This document shows, piece by piece, positions 1 through 5,966 of a stretch of 10,961 nucleotides of DNA (the stretch's first letter is position 1; each line of letters starts with the position of its first letter). The notes under the pieces are model-generated. The model was not told the DNA's origin. It made no database searches and saw nothing but the letters and a program-made list of their open reading frames with translations. The position numbers and the translations under genes were made by a program. This DNA comes from Propionibacteriaceae bacterium (GTDB lineage Bacteria > Actinomycetota > Actinomycetes > Propionibacteriales > Propionibacteriaceae). Location of the stretch: NCBI GenBank assembly GCA_031282235.1, contig JAITED010000169.1:1-10961 (forward strand). The letters run 5' to 3'.

Positions 1-1070
1 TCGGCCACCAACTGCTTAGCTTTCTCAACGTTTTGGGTGTACTGCTCCACATCGGTGGTAGCCCAAGAGTTGCTGGGCGGCAAAATGGTGTACGCCAGTT
101 CGTAGTTCGCCGGATCCAGCCACGCGGCTTTAGCGATAGCTGCCCTATCGAGTGCGAAGAACAGCGCTTGCCGTAGCTTCTCATTCGGCACCTTCGGCAC
201 CACAACGCCAACGTAAGCAACCCGACCTTCCGGATACGGATATGCGGTCACTGGGGAACTCGCCAAATCGGGGATTTGCGCCGGGACAACGTATGACGCA
301 TCAACTTCGCCGGTTTGCAGCGCCGCTTTCACGGTGTCAGCGTTAGATACGATACGCAGCACCAAGTTGGGGATAGCGGGCTTCGTGCCGTGGTAGTTCT
401 CGTTCACCACAAACTTGAGATATTCGCCACGCTTGTACTCCTCCAGCTTGTAACCGTTGGAGCCGGTGTAGTCGGGCAGTTCGCTGCCGGAGAAGTCGGT
501 GCCAGCCGGGAACACATGCTCCGGGATGATGAACGTCTCAGTGGCGATGCCGGATACGGCAGCGGCAGAATACGATGGCAGCTCGAAACGTACCGTCAAA
601 TCGTCCACTTTGGTGAACTTGATGGGTTCGCCGTTAATCCAGAGCGCATCTGCGGCGCCGTTCTCTTTCACCGCTTTGGTGGTGTACGTAAACACCACGT
701 CGTCGGCGTTAAGCGCTTCGCCGTCGCTCCACTTGATGCCGTCCTTTAGCTTCACGTCAATGGTGAGGCCATCTGCGGAGGGCGTGATGGACTCGGCTAG
801 CACCAACTCAGTCTTGCCGGTGCTGGCATCCACGCGCGCCAGCGGTTCGTATACGATGTTGGCGAACGTCAAGCCCCAACGGTCGCCGGTGTTGACGGCG
901 TTGGTGCTAGAGGGGTCGCCGCTGATGGCGTATGTAAAAGTGCCAGTCGCGGTGGAGGTGGTCGTGGTTTGGGACGGCGTATTACCGCCGTCGTTATCGT
1001 CGGCTGCGCAGCCGACCAGCAGCAGGCTTAGGGCGAGAGCACCGGCGACCTTTTGCGTGAGGGATTTCAT
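1..1070 (-). CDS. Family-5 extracellular solute-binding lipoprotein (peptide/nickel ABC importer type), C-terminally truncated by the window edge
   Basis: This gene encodes the first 356 residues of a periplasmic-type binding protein that would capture a peptide or similar solute outside the membrane for an ABC importer. Seen in the sequence: a lysine-containing N terminus, a hydrophobic stretch (about residues 8-19) and a lipobox LLVGC with Cys21 as the lipidation site, then a Thr/Ser-rich linker (33-44). The family-5 signature KDGIKWSDGEALNADDVVF lies at 109-127, and the later block LRQALFFALDRAAI at 299-312 is also typical. Family members are usually 500-600 residues, so roughly a third is missing on the left. 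The start ATG at 1070 is supported by an AAAGG ribosome site 7 nt upstream and by the signal peptide. No permease or ATPase for it is in the window. They may follow on the left, or the protein may serve the adjacent OppBCDF. It is not a close copy of the other binding protein at 5967-7613. Substrate is unknown. Confidence 0.93.
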   Translation of the reverse strand, partial: MKSLTQKVAGALALSLLLVGCAADDNDGGNTPSQTTTTSTATGTFTYAISGDPSSTNAVNTGDRWGLTFANIVYEPLARVDASTGKTELVLAESITPSADGLTIDVKLKDGIKWSDGEALNADDVVFTYTTKAVKENGAADALWINGEPIKFTKVDDLTVRFELPSYSAAAVSGIATETFIIPEHVFPAGTDFSGSELPDYTGSNGYKLEEYKRGEYLKFVVNENYHGTKPAIPNLVLRIVSNADTVKAALQTGEVDASYVVPAQIPDLASSPVTAYPYPEGRVAYVGVVVPKVPNEKLRQALFFALDRAAIAKAAWLDPANYELAYTILPPSNSWATTDVEQYTQNVEKAKQLVA

Positions 1071-1378
1071 GGTTTACCTTTCGTTGGTTTCAACTATTTT
1101 CAATTGGATTAATTTCAATTGGGTTTGGGCTTGATACCGGACAAAAGGCCACGAACGCGCGCACCACTGCCTCGGCTCAGCTTTTTTAGGCTTCAGTGGG
1201 CTTACATATCACTTGATGGCCGCGCAATTTTACGACCGGATGTGTTTTAGCCCCTGAGACAGATACAGCGACAACACCGCGATGCGGTAAAGGGTACGTC
1301 GCTGCTGCGCATGTGCAGTATCGTAGCCCACTTTAACCCACGCGCAAAACGCATCACCGAAACTTAAGACTGCCCGCC
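1071..1378. other. Non-coding gap between the OsmC-family gene and the truncated binding-protein gene
   Basis: This 308-nt stretch holds no convincing gene on either strand. Its left end carries the candidate promoter and TTTCAA repeats described separately. Inside are several modest inverted repeats. CCACT-GCCT / AGGC-TTC-AGTGG (1164-1199) has a 3-nt bulge. ACCGC-GAT-GCGGT (1276-1288) is small and perfect. TGCCCGCC (1371-1378) pairs with GGCGGGCA (1397-1404) across the stop codon of the OsmC-family gene. None is followed by a U-tract on the minus strand, so I cannot name a clear intrinsic terminator for that gene. Transcription may end Rho-dependently or read through. Confidence 0.6.
1077..1120 (-). 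promoter_or_regulatory. Candidate promoter and ribosome binding site of the truncated binding-protein gene
   Basis: On the minus strand, TTGAAA (1120-1115) is followed by 16 nt and then AATAGT (1098-1093), a plausible -35/-10 pair. Transcription would start near 1086. The AAAGG ribosome site (about 1082-1077) sits just before the ATG at 1070, giving a very short leader. The -10 matches the consensus at only four of six positions. The same stretch contains three copies of TTGAAA in this orientation (plus-strand TTTCAA at 1088, 1098 and 1113), so part of it could instead be an operator. Confidence 0.35.
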
Positions 1379-1855
1379 CTACTGGGTGGGGTGGGCGGCG
1401 GGCACCACCGCAAAGTTTACGGAAGTGTCCCCCTCCACCGTGTTGCTGATGGTGCAGGAGTTACGCAGTCGCGCTTCCACCGCCGTTTTTAGCGCCTCGA
1501 ACTCGGCAGCGCTCAAGTCCGCGACATCTACCAGCATCCGCTCCGCGAACGTCTCGAAGCGATCTTCGGTGGCATGAGTGGTGGCATCAATGGCGATAGT
1601 TTGCGCAAAATCTGCCCCCAATTGGGCTTCCACTACGCCATTTGTTGACATGCCCGCGCAAGCCGCTAAGGCAATCTTCAACAAATCCCCCGGGCTGAAA
1701 GAGTTCTCTAACCCGGCATCGGCGGGCCCAAGCAACACAGTGGAGCCCCGCTTGTTGTGCCCCAAATACGTATAAGTGCCGATACGCTCCACGTACCATC
1801 CCGCCCCCTCCGGCGGCGCGATACGCTTGCTCACTTCGATGTATTCTTTAGCCAT
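1379..1855 (-). CDS. OsmC/Ohr-family thiol peroxidase-like protein
   Basis: The 158-residue product matches the OsmC family of cytoplasmic cysteine-based enzymes that reduce organic hydroperoxides. Both family cysteines are present: Cys66 in ALAACAGM (peroxidatic position) and Cys134 in NSCTISNTV (resolving position), about 68 residues apart as in OsmC proteins. The phrase FSPGDLLKIALAAC (53-66) starts the central helix typical of the fold. Length is normal for the family. The ATG at 1855 is chosen because AAAGG lies 8 nt upstream. The gene begins 100 nt after the oppF stop in the same direction, so it could be read from the opp transcript or from its own promoter near the palindrome at 1889-1903. 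Family membership is clear. Whether it belongs to the OsmC, Ohr or YhfA-like branch, and its substrate, cannot be decided here. Confidence 0.9.
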   Translation of the reverse strand: MAKEYIEVSKRIAPPEGAGWYVERIGTYTYLGHNKRGSTVLLGPADAGLENSFSPGDLLKIALAACAGMSTNGVVEAQLGADFAQTIAIDATTHATEDRFETFAERMLVDVADLSAAEFEALKTAVEARLRNSCTISNTVEGDTSVNFAVVPAAHPTQ

Positions 1856-1888
1856 TTGTTATGCCTTTCTTGTTTCCTCTTGTTACCT

Positions 1889-1903
1889 CTTATTTATAAT
1901 AAG
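1889..1903. promoter_or_regulatory. Perfect 15-bp palindrome upstream of the OsmC-family gene, possible operator
   Basis: CTTATT-TAT-AATAAG is a perfect 6-bp inverted repeat around a 3-nt centre, ending 34 nt before the ATG at 1855. It is strikingly AT-rich compared with its surroundings. It contains TATTAT/TATAAA on the minus strand, so it could overlap a -10 element. No good -35 is visible at the right spacing. A repressor site governing a peroxide-response gene is an inference. Confidence 0.35.
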
Positions 1904-1955
1904 TTTTGACCTGCTCGACTTTACGCCCCCCGAAAGTGCAGCAGCAGCCCGAGTC

Positions 1956-2876
1956 TCAACTCGTCCGCTCGCGTACCCAATGTCCAGGGGACACTTCCAC
2001 GAGATCATCGTTCTCAGAAGTCACCTCGTCGTATTCGAGCCGAATCCTGGTACGCTCCACACTGGGCTCTGGCACTGGTTCCGCTGAGAGCAACGCCCGC
2101 GTGTACGGATGCCTCGGATCGCCGTAGAGCTCATCCGCTGGGGCCACTTCAACCAACTGCCCCAAATGCATCACCCCGATACGGTCGCTGACGTGACGTA
2201 CCATCGCCAAGTTGTGGGCGATGAACAGGTAGGTGAGAGCGTGCTCCATTTTGAGATCAACCAGCAGATTCACCACTTGTGCCTGCACGCTCACGTCCAA
2301 TGCAGAGATAGGTTCATCACACACCACAAAGCGTGGTTCCATAATCAACGCCCTAGCGATACCGATACGCTGCCGCTGTCCACCGGAGAACTCGTGGGGA
2401 TAGCGCGTCCCCAACTCTGGGGCAAGCCCAACGGAGCGCAATGCCGCAGCCACCCGTTCGTCACGTTCAGAGCGCGTTCGCGTCAACTGGTTGATGTCTA
2501 GGCCCTCAGCCACGATGTCGCGTACTTTCATACGGGCGTCAAGTGAGGCGTATGGGTCTTGAAAAACTAGCTGTACTTCGCGGTGGAAACCGCGCGCGGT
2601 GCGCCTATTGCGGACTAATTGGTTGACGTCTTCACCGCGATACCGCACCATTCCCGCGCTGGGTTGGAGCAACCCGGCCACGATACGTCCGACGGTGGTT
2701 TTGCCAGAGCCACTTTCGCCAACCAGCCCGAAGGTCTCACCGGTTGCGATATGAAACGACACATCGCGTACCGCTCGTACTTCATCGCGTTTACCAGCGT
2801 TGAAAACCTGTTCCAACCCAATAACCTCAAGGATTGGGGAGATGAGGGCTGCGGTGTGCGGTGTTATGTCGCTCAT
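1956..2876 (-). CDS. oppF: Oligopeptide ABC importer ATP-binding protein OppF
   Basis: This is one of the two ATPases that power the importer from the cytoplasmic face. All nucleotide-binding motifs are visible in the 306-residue product. They are Walker A GESGSGKTT (53-61), Q-loop Gln106 in VFQDP, ABC signature FSGGQRQR (163-170), Walker B VVCDEP (184-189) and H-loop His221 in AHNLAMV. The C-terminal HPYTRALLSAEPVP (256-269) begins the oligopeptide-transporter tail (oligo_HPY type). The length and the AHNLA form of the H-loop fit OppF rather than OppD. The ATG overlaps the oppD stop as ATGA (2876-2873), preceded by AAAGGTGG, so translation is coupled. It is the last gene of the opp operon. 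A small CGAGT/ACTCG stem overlaps its stop codon, but no terminator U-tract follows. Confidence 0.95.
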   Translation of the reverse strand: MSDITPHTAALISPILEVIGLEQVFNAGKRDEVRAVRDVSFHIATGETFGLVGESGSGKTTVGRIVAGLLQPSAGMVRYRGEDVNQLVRNRRTARGFHREVQLVFQDPYASLDARMKVRDIVAEGLDINQLTRTRSERDERVAAALRSVGLAPELGTRYPHEFSGGQRQRIGIARALIMEPRFVVCDEPISALDVSVQAQVVNLLVDLKMEHALTYLFIAHNLAMVRHVSDRIGVMHLGQLVEVAPADELYGDPRHPYTRALLSAEPVPEPSVERTRIRLEYDEVTSENDDLVEVSPGHWVRERTS

Positions 2877-3946
2877 GATACGTCCACCTTTGTGCCTAGT
2901 GGGGTGAACTCGGCATATTTACGCCAACGTTTGGCGATCTCGGGCGGAGGGTTCACCGTTGGGGCATCTGGAGCCAACAGCCAAGTCGCGGCGTAATGTG
3001 TCGCGGAGACCGGGAACAGCGGCGGTTCTTGCTCCCAATCGATGCGCTGCGCGTATGGGTTCCGGGGGGCGAAAGCGTCGCCGTGTATCTGGGCGTACGG
3101 CCCAGGAGGTGCCCCCGGAATAGCGTACAGTTGCGCTGCTGTCTGTCCGCTCCCTGGCAAAGAACCTAGTAAACCCCAGGTGTATGGGTGTTGGGGGTGA
3201 TAGAACACCTCATCTGTAGTGCCGATCTCCACGATACGCCCTGCGTACATCACCGCCACTCGATCTGCGATCCCCGCCACCACGCCTAGATCGTGGGTAA
3301 TGAACACCATCGCCATGGCGTTCTCACGCCGCAACTCGCCCAGCAGCGACAAAATCTGGGCTTGGACACGTACATCTAAAGCCGTGGTCGGTTCGTCCGC
3401 CAACAGCACTCTAGGACGACAGGCGATAGCGATAGCGATGGCGATACGCTGCCGTTGCCCGCCGGAGAACATATGTGGATACTGCTTCCTGCGCCGCTCG
3501 GGGTTTTCTATGCCGACGCGCGTCAACAACTCGACAACGCTAGCGGACACGTCGCGTCTCGTGGCCACTTTGTGCAGCAGCAGCGGCTCAGCGATCTGGT
3601 TCCCAACACTCATCGTGGGATCAAGACAAGTCATCGGGTCTTGGAACACCATGGTGATGTCGTTGCCTCTGATACGCCTAAGGCGCTGCTCGGAAAGACC
3701 CACCAACTGCTCAGTTCCGAGCAGAATACTGCCATCCACCGTGGCGTTGCCGGGCAGCAGCCCCAATGCGGCCCGCGCGCTCACTGATTTTCCAGAACCA
3801 GACTCTCCCACCACCGCCAGCACTTCTCCAGCTGCCAGATCGAATGAGATCCCGCGTACCGCGTGTACCACACCAGCCTGGGTGGTGAAATCCACTCGCA
3901 GATCCGCCACGCTCAACACCGTCTCCGCTTCGCTCTGCCCACTCAT
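2873..3946 (-). CDS. oppD: Oligopeptide ABC importer ATP-binding protein OppD (AmiE-like)
   Basis: This is the second ATPase of the importer, 357 residues. Visible motifs are Walker A GESGSGKS (47-54), Q-loop Gln102, signature FSGGQRQR (160-167), Walker B LLADEP (181-186) followed by TTALD, and His218 in FITHDLGVV. The tail has the oligo_HPY block HPYTWGLLGSLP (253-264) and IPGAPPGPY (276-284). In many OppD/DppD proteins the tail has four cysteines (GC, PRC, C, ACW) that can hold an iron-sulfur cluster. Here the aligned positions are Asp290, Asn296, Asp303 and Thr321, so the cluster is absent, as I recall for streptococcal AmiE and lactococcal OppD. The start ATG at 3946 overlaps the oppC stop as ATGA, with a GGGGGTGG ribosome site about 9 nt upstream. 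Function is secure; the transported peptide range is not. Confidence 0.95.
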   Translation of the reverse strand: MSGQSEAETVLSVADLRVDFTTQAGVVHAVRGISFDLAAGEVLAVVGESGSGKSVSARAALGLLPGNATVDGSILLGTEQLVGLSEQRLRRIRGNDITMVFQDPMTCLDPTMSVGNQIAEPLLLHKVATRRDVSASVVELLTRVGIENPERRRKQYPHMFSGGQRQRIAIAIAIACRPRVLLADEPTTALDVRVQAQILSLLGELRRENAMAMVFITHDLGVVAGIADRVAVMYAGRIVEIGTTDEVFYHPQHPYTWGLLGSLPGSGQTAAQLYAIPGAPPGPYAQIHGDAFAPRNPYAQRIDWEQEPPLFPVSATHYAATWLLAPDAPTVNPPPEIAKRWRKYAEFTPLGTKVDVS

Positions 3947-4917
3947 ATCCGGCCCACCCCCTTTGGGTCGAAGGCGTCGCGGAGACCATCAGCTAACAGG
4001 TTGAAGGCGACCATTAGCACTGAGAGCGCCACCATCGGAGCGAGCATCTGAAATGGTAGAAAAGTGAACGTTTGGAACCCCTCATTGAGTAACGTCCCCA
4101 ACGATGCCATCGGCGGGCGCAACCCAAGCCCGATGAAACTCAAAAACGCTTCAAAAAAGATCGCAGAAGGGATAGAAAACATGGTTTGTACCACTATGAC
4201 ACCCATAGAGTTCGGCAGCACATGGCGTAATGCCAACCAGGTACGACTAGCACCCAACGCCTGTGCGGCCACAATGAATTCTTGGTCCCGGAAACGTAAC
4301 GCTTGTGCGCGCACCAAACGGGCCATCGGAATCCAACCGGTAATCACCATCGCCACCGCAATAGTGAACAAGCCCGGGCTGAGCACCGTGAGCAGCAGTA
4401 CCAACACCACTAAGGTCGGTATCCCGGCCAACACTTCAATGAAACGTTGTAAAACGGTGTCAACTCGCTGCTTATTCAAGCCCGACACCAATCCATAAAT
4501 TATCCCTACGCTTAGATCCAACACTGTTGCCAGCCCGGCGATGCTGAGTGAAACCCGGATGCCCACCAGCAGCCGTGACAACAGGTCGCGTCCCAACCCA
4601 TCGGTTCCCAACCAGTAATTCACGTCTGCGGGCACTCCCGCTGCGGCGTATCTATCCTGCGTCACCCCGGCTATAGTGCTCACGCCATCGAATCCGAGCC
4701 AGCCCAAGCCGGGGATACGCGGCGGCAGGTTGATGTGCGTGATGGTCTGAGCGTTCGGGTTGTGCGGGGTGAACCAGAGGGACAAAAGCGACACTGCGAT
4801 GAAAAATATGATGACGCCCAACGACATCATGGCGGCGCGTTTTCGTTTCAGACGGGCCCACGAATCAGCCCAATATCCACTCGGTTTTCCCAGATCGGTT
4901 AGTGCCGTCGCACTCAT
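3943..4917 (-). CDS. oppC: Oligopeptide ABC importer permease OppC
   Basis: This is one of the two membrane subunits forming the translocation path, 324 residues. The N-terminal cytoplasmic stretch with WARLKRKRAAM (20-30) leads into a first membrane helix (about 31-50). An extracellular loop follows, then YWLGTDGLGRDLLSRLLVG (101-119), the hallmark of OppC/DppC proteins. Further helices lie at about 121-146, 160-180, 183-200, 238-262 and 291-312. The cytoplasmic coupling loop (EAA-type) is at about 216-236, AAQALGASRTW then HVLPN. GDGLRDALDPK-like ending ADGLRDAFDPKG (309-320) is typical. The order and sequence resemble AmiD of streptococci. The ATG overlaps the oppB stop as ATGA, with GGAGG about 13 nt upstream, so it is translationally coupled. 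It partners with OppB. Confidence 0.95.
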   Translation of the reverse strand: MSATALTDLGKPSGYWADSWARLKRKRAAMMSLGVIIFFIAVSLLSLWFTPHNPNAQTITHINLPPRIPGLGWLGFDGVSTIAGVTQDRYAAAGVPADVNYWLGTDGLGRDLLSRLLVGIRVSLSIAGLATVLDLSVGIIYGLVSGLNKQRVDTVLQRFIEVLAGIPTLVVLVLLLTVLSPGLFTIAVAMVITGWIPMARLVRAQALRFRDQEFIVAAQALGASRTWLALRHVLPNSMGVIVVQTMFSIPSAIFFEAFLSFIGLGLRPPMASLGTLLNEGFQTFTFLPFQMLAPMVALSVLMVAFNLLADGLRDAFDPKGVGRI

Positions 4918-5852
4918 CGGCGTCCACCTCCGCTGAGTCGAATCCGGGGGTCAATGATGCTGTAGAGCACATCGACGGCGAAGGTGACCAGTAAAAACAG
5001 CCCAGAGTAAAGAATCGTCACCGCCATGATGGTCGGGTAATCGTTGTTAAGCACCGATTTTACAAACTGTTCTCCGATGCCCGGCACCGCGAAAATGTTT
5101 TCCACCACCAGCGAGCCGGTCAATAGGTTCACAGTCATCGGCCCTAACAAGGTGATGAGGGGGATAACCGAGTTACGCACCCCGTGGCGCCAAGCGATCT
5201 GTTGCGTGCTGAGACCGTTCGCCCGCGCTAACTCGGCATAGTCTGATTCCAAAACTTCTACCATCTCCGTACGCACAAATCGGGCAGAATCCGCAAGCGG
5301 AGCCATCGCCAAAGCTAAAGTGGGCAAAATGGTGGACGAGAAATCTCGCCATCCGGCGATGGGTAGCAACCGTAGATTCACGGCCACCACGAGTTGCAGC
5401 AGCGCGGCCAATATGAAACTTGGCACTGAGCGTCCCAATACGGCGACAATGGTGGCCCCACTGTCTACCGGCGTATGCCGTTTGACCGCTGCTATGACTC
5501 CCACGACGATGCCCGCTGACGTGCCCACTAGCAAAGCCTGCACGCCTAGTTGCACCGAAGCACCTACCCGTCCAGCTAACAACGTAGTCACAGGCTGGTT
5601 TTTGAACTGAAATGAAGTGCCGAGGTCCCCAGTGAGCAGGTTAGCGAAATACAACAGATACTGTTCCAGGATGGGGCGGTTGAGGCCGTACCTAGTATTG
5701 AGTATCTCCAACTGTTCTGGGGTGAGTTTTTGTAGATTGACGTAGGGAGAACCGGGCAGTAAGTGCATCAAGAAGAAGGTGGCGGTGATAATCACCCACA
5801 TGGTGACCACCATGAATACCACTCTTCTAAGCGCGTACTTTGCCAAACCCAT
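4914..5852 (-). CDS. oppB: Oligopeptide ABC importer permease OppB
   Basis: This is the other membrane subunit of the importer, 312 residues, within the usual OppB/DppB range. It starts with a short positively charged segment and a long hydrophobic helix (about 9-31). The periplasmic-side region MHLLPGSPY (29-37), LNTRYGLNRP (51-60) and GDLGTSF (75-81) is characteristic of the family. Further helices lie at about 99-121, 135-158, 175-190, 229-250 and 275-297. The EAA-type coupling loop is ELARANGLSTQQIAWRHGVR at 207-226. The C terminus ends in YSIIDPRIR, typical of OppB. The ATG at 5852 has a good GGGAGA ribosome site 5 nt upstream. Unlike the downstream genes it is not overlapped by the gene before it: 114 nt with a strong hairpin separate it from oppA. 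Regulation probably occurs through that hairpin. Confidence 0.95.
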   Translation of the reverse strand: MGLAKYALRRVVFMVVTMWVIITATFFLMHLLPGSPYVNLQKLTPEQLEILNTRYGLNRPILEQYLLYFANLLTGDLGTSFQFKNQPVTTLLAGRVGASVQLGVQALLVGTSAGIVVGVIAAVKRHTPVDSGATIVAVLGRSVPSFILAALLQLVVAVNLRLLPIAGWRDFSSTILPTLALAMAPLADSARFVRTEMVEVLESDYAELARANGLSTQQIAWRHGVRNSVIPLITLLGPMTVNLLTGSLVVENIFAVPGIGEQFVKSVLNNDYPTIMAVTILYSGLFLLVTFAVDVLYSIIDPRIRLSGGGRR

Positions 5853-5875
5853 TTAATCTCCCGTTTTTCATTCTT

Positions 5876-5931
5876 CTCTCGTACGCCACCGTAGCCAACC
5901 AGTAAAGCCATTGGCTACGGTGGCGAGAGAG
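5876..5931 (-). promoter_or_regulatory. Strong intercistronic hairpin between oppA and oppB
   Basis: CGCCACCGTAGCCAA (5884-5898) and TTGGCTACGGTGGCG (5911-5925) form a perfect 15-bp stem with a 12-nt loop. Beyond a small internal loop, CTCTC (5876-5880) and GAGAG (5927-5931) add five more pairs. On the minus-strand transcript no run of U follows, and the oppB ribosome site begins about 20 nt downstream of the stem. It is therefore not a standard intrinsic terminator. By analogy with stem-loops after binding-protein genes such as malE, it probably protects the oppA message from 3' decay or marks a cleavage point. That would yield more OppA than OppBCDF (inference). Confidence 0.75.
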
Positions 5932-5966
5932 GTCATCTGCCGGAACTCGTTTTATCAGGCTATCGA

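Noticed and set aside
152..1134. Several open frames on the plus strand over the truncated binding-protein gene
   Set aside because: They are antisense to a gene with a clear signal peptide and family motifs, have no family-like sequence, and overlap each other.
1164..1199. Bulged hairpin containing a T6 run, as a terminator
   Set aside because: The T6 lies inside the loop on the plus strand, and no U-tract follows the stem on the minus strand.
1371..1404. GC-rich inverted repeat TGCCCGCC/GGCGGGCA as the terminator of the OsmC-family gene
   Set aside because: Half the stem lies in the coding end, the loop is 18 nt, and no U-tract follows, so it does not meet the criteria for an intrinsic terminator.
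1950..1963. CGAGT/ACTCG stem overlapping the oppF stop codon as a terminator
   Set aside because: The stem is only five pairs and is followed by GGCTGCTGC rather than U residues.
3219..4498. Long plus-strand open frames over oppD and oppC (up to 261 codons)
   Set aside because: The minus strand encodes complete, motif-perfect transporter genes here. The plus-strand products are Ser/Thr/Arg-rich shadow translations.
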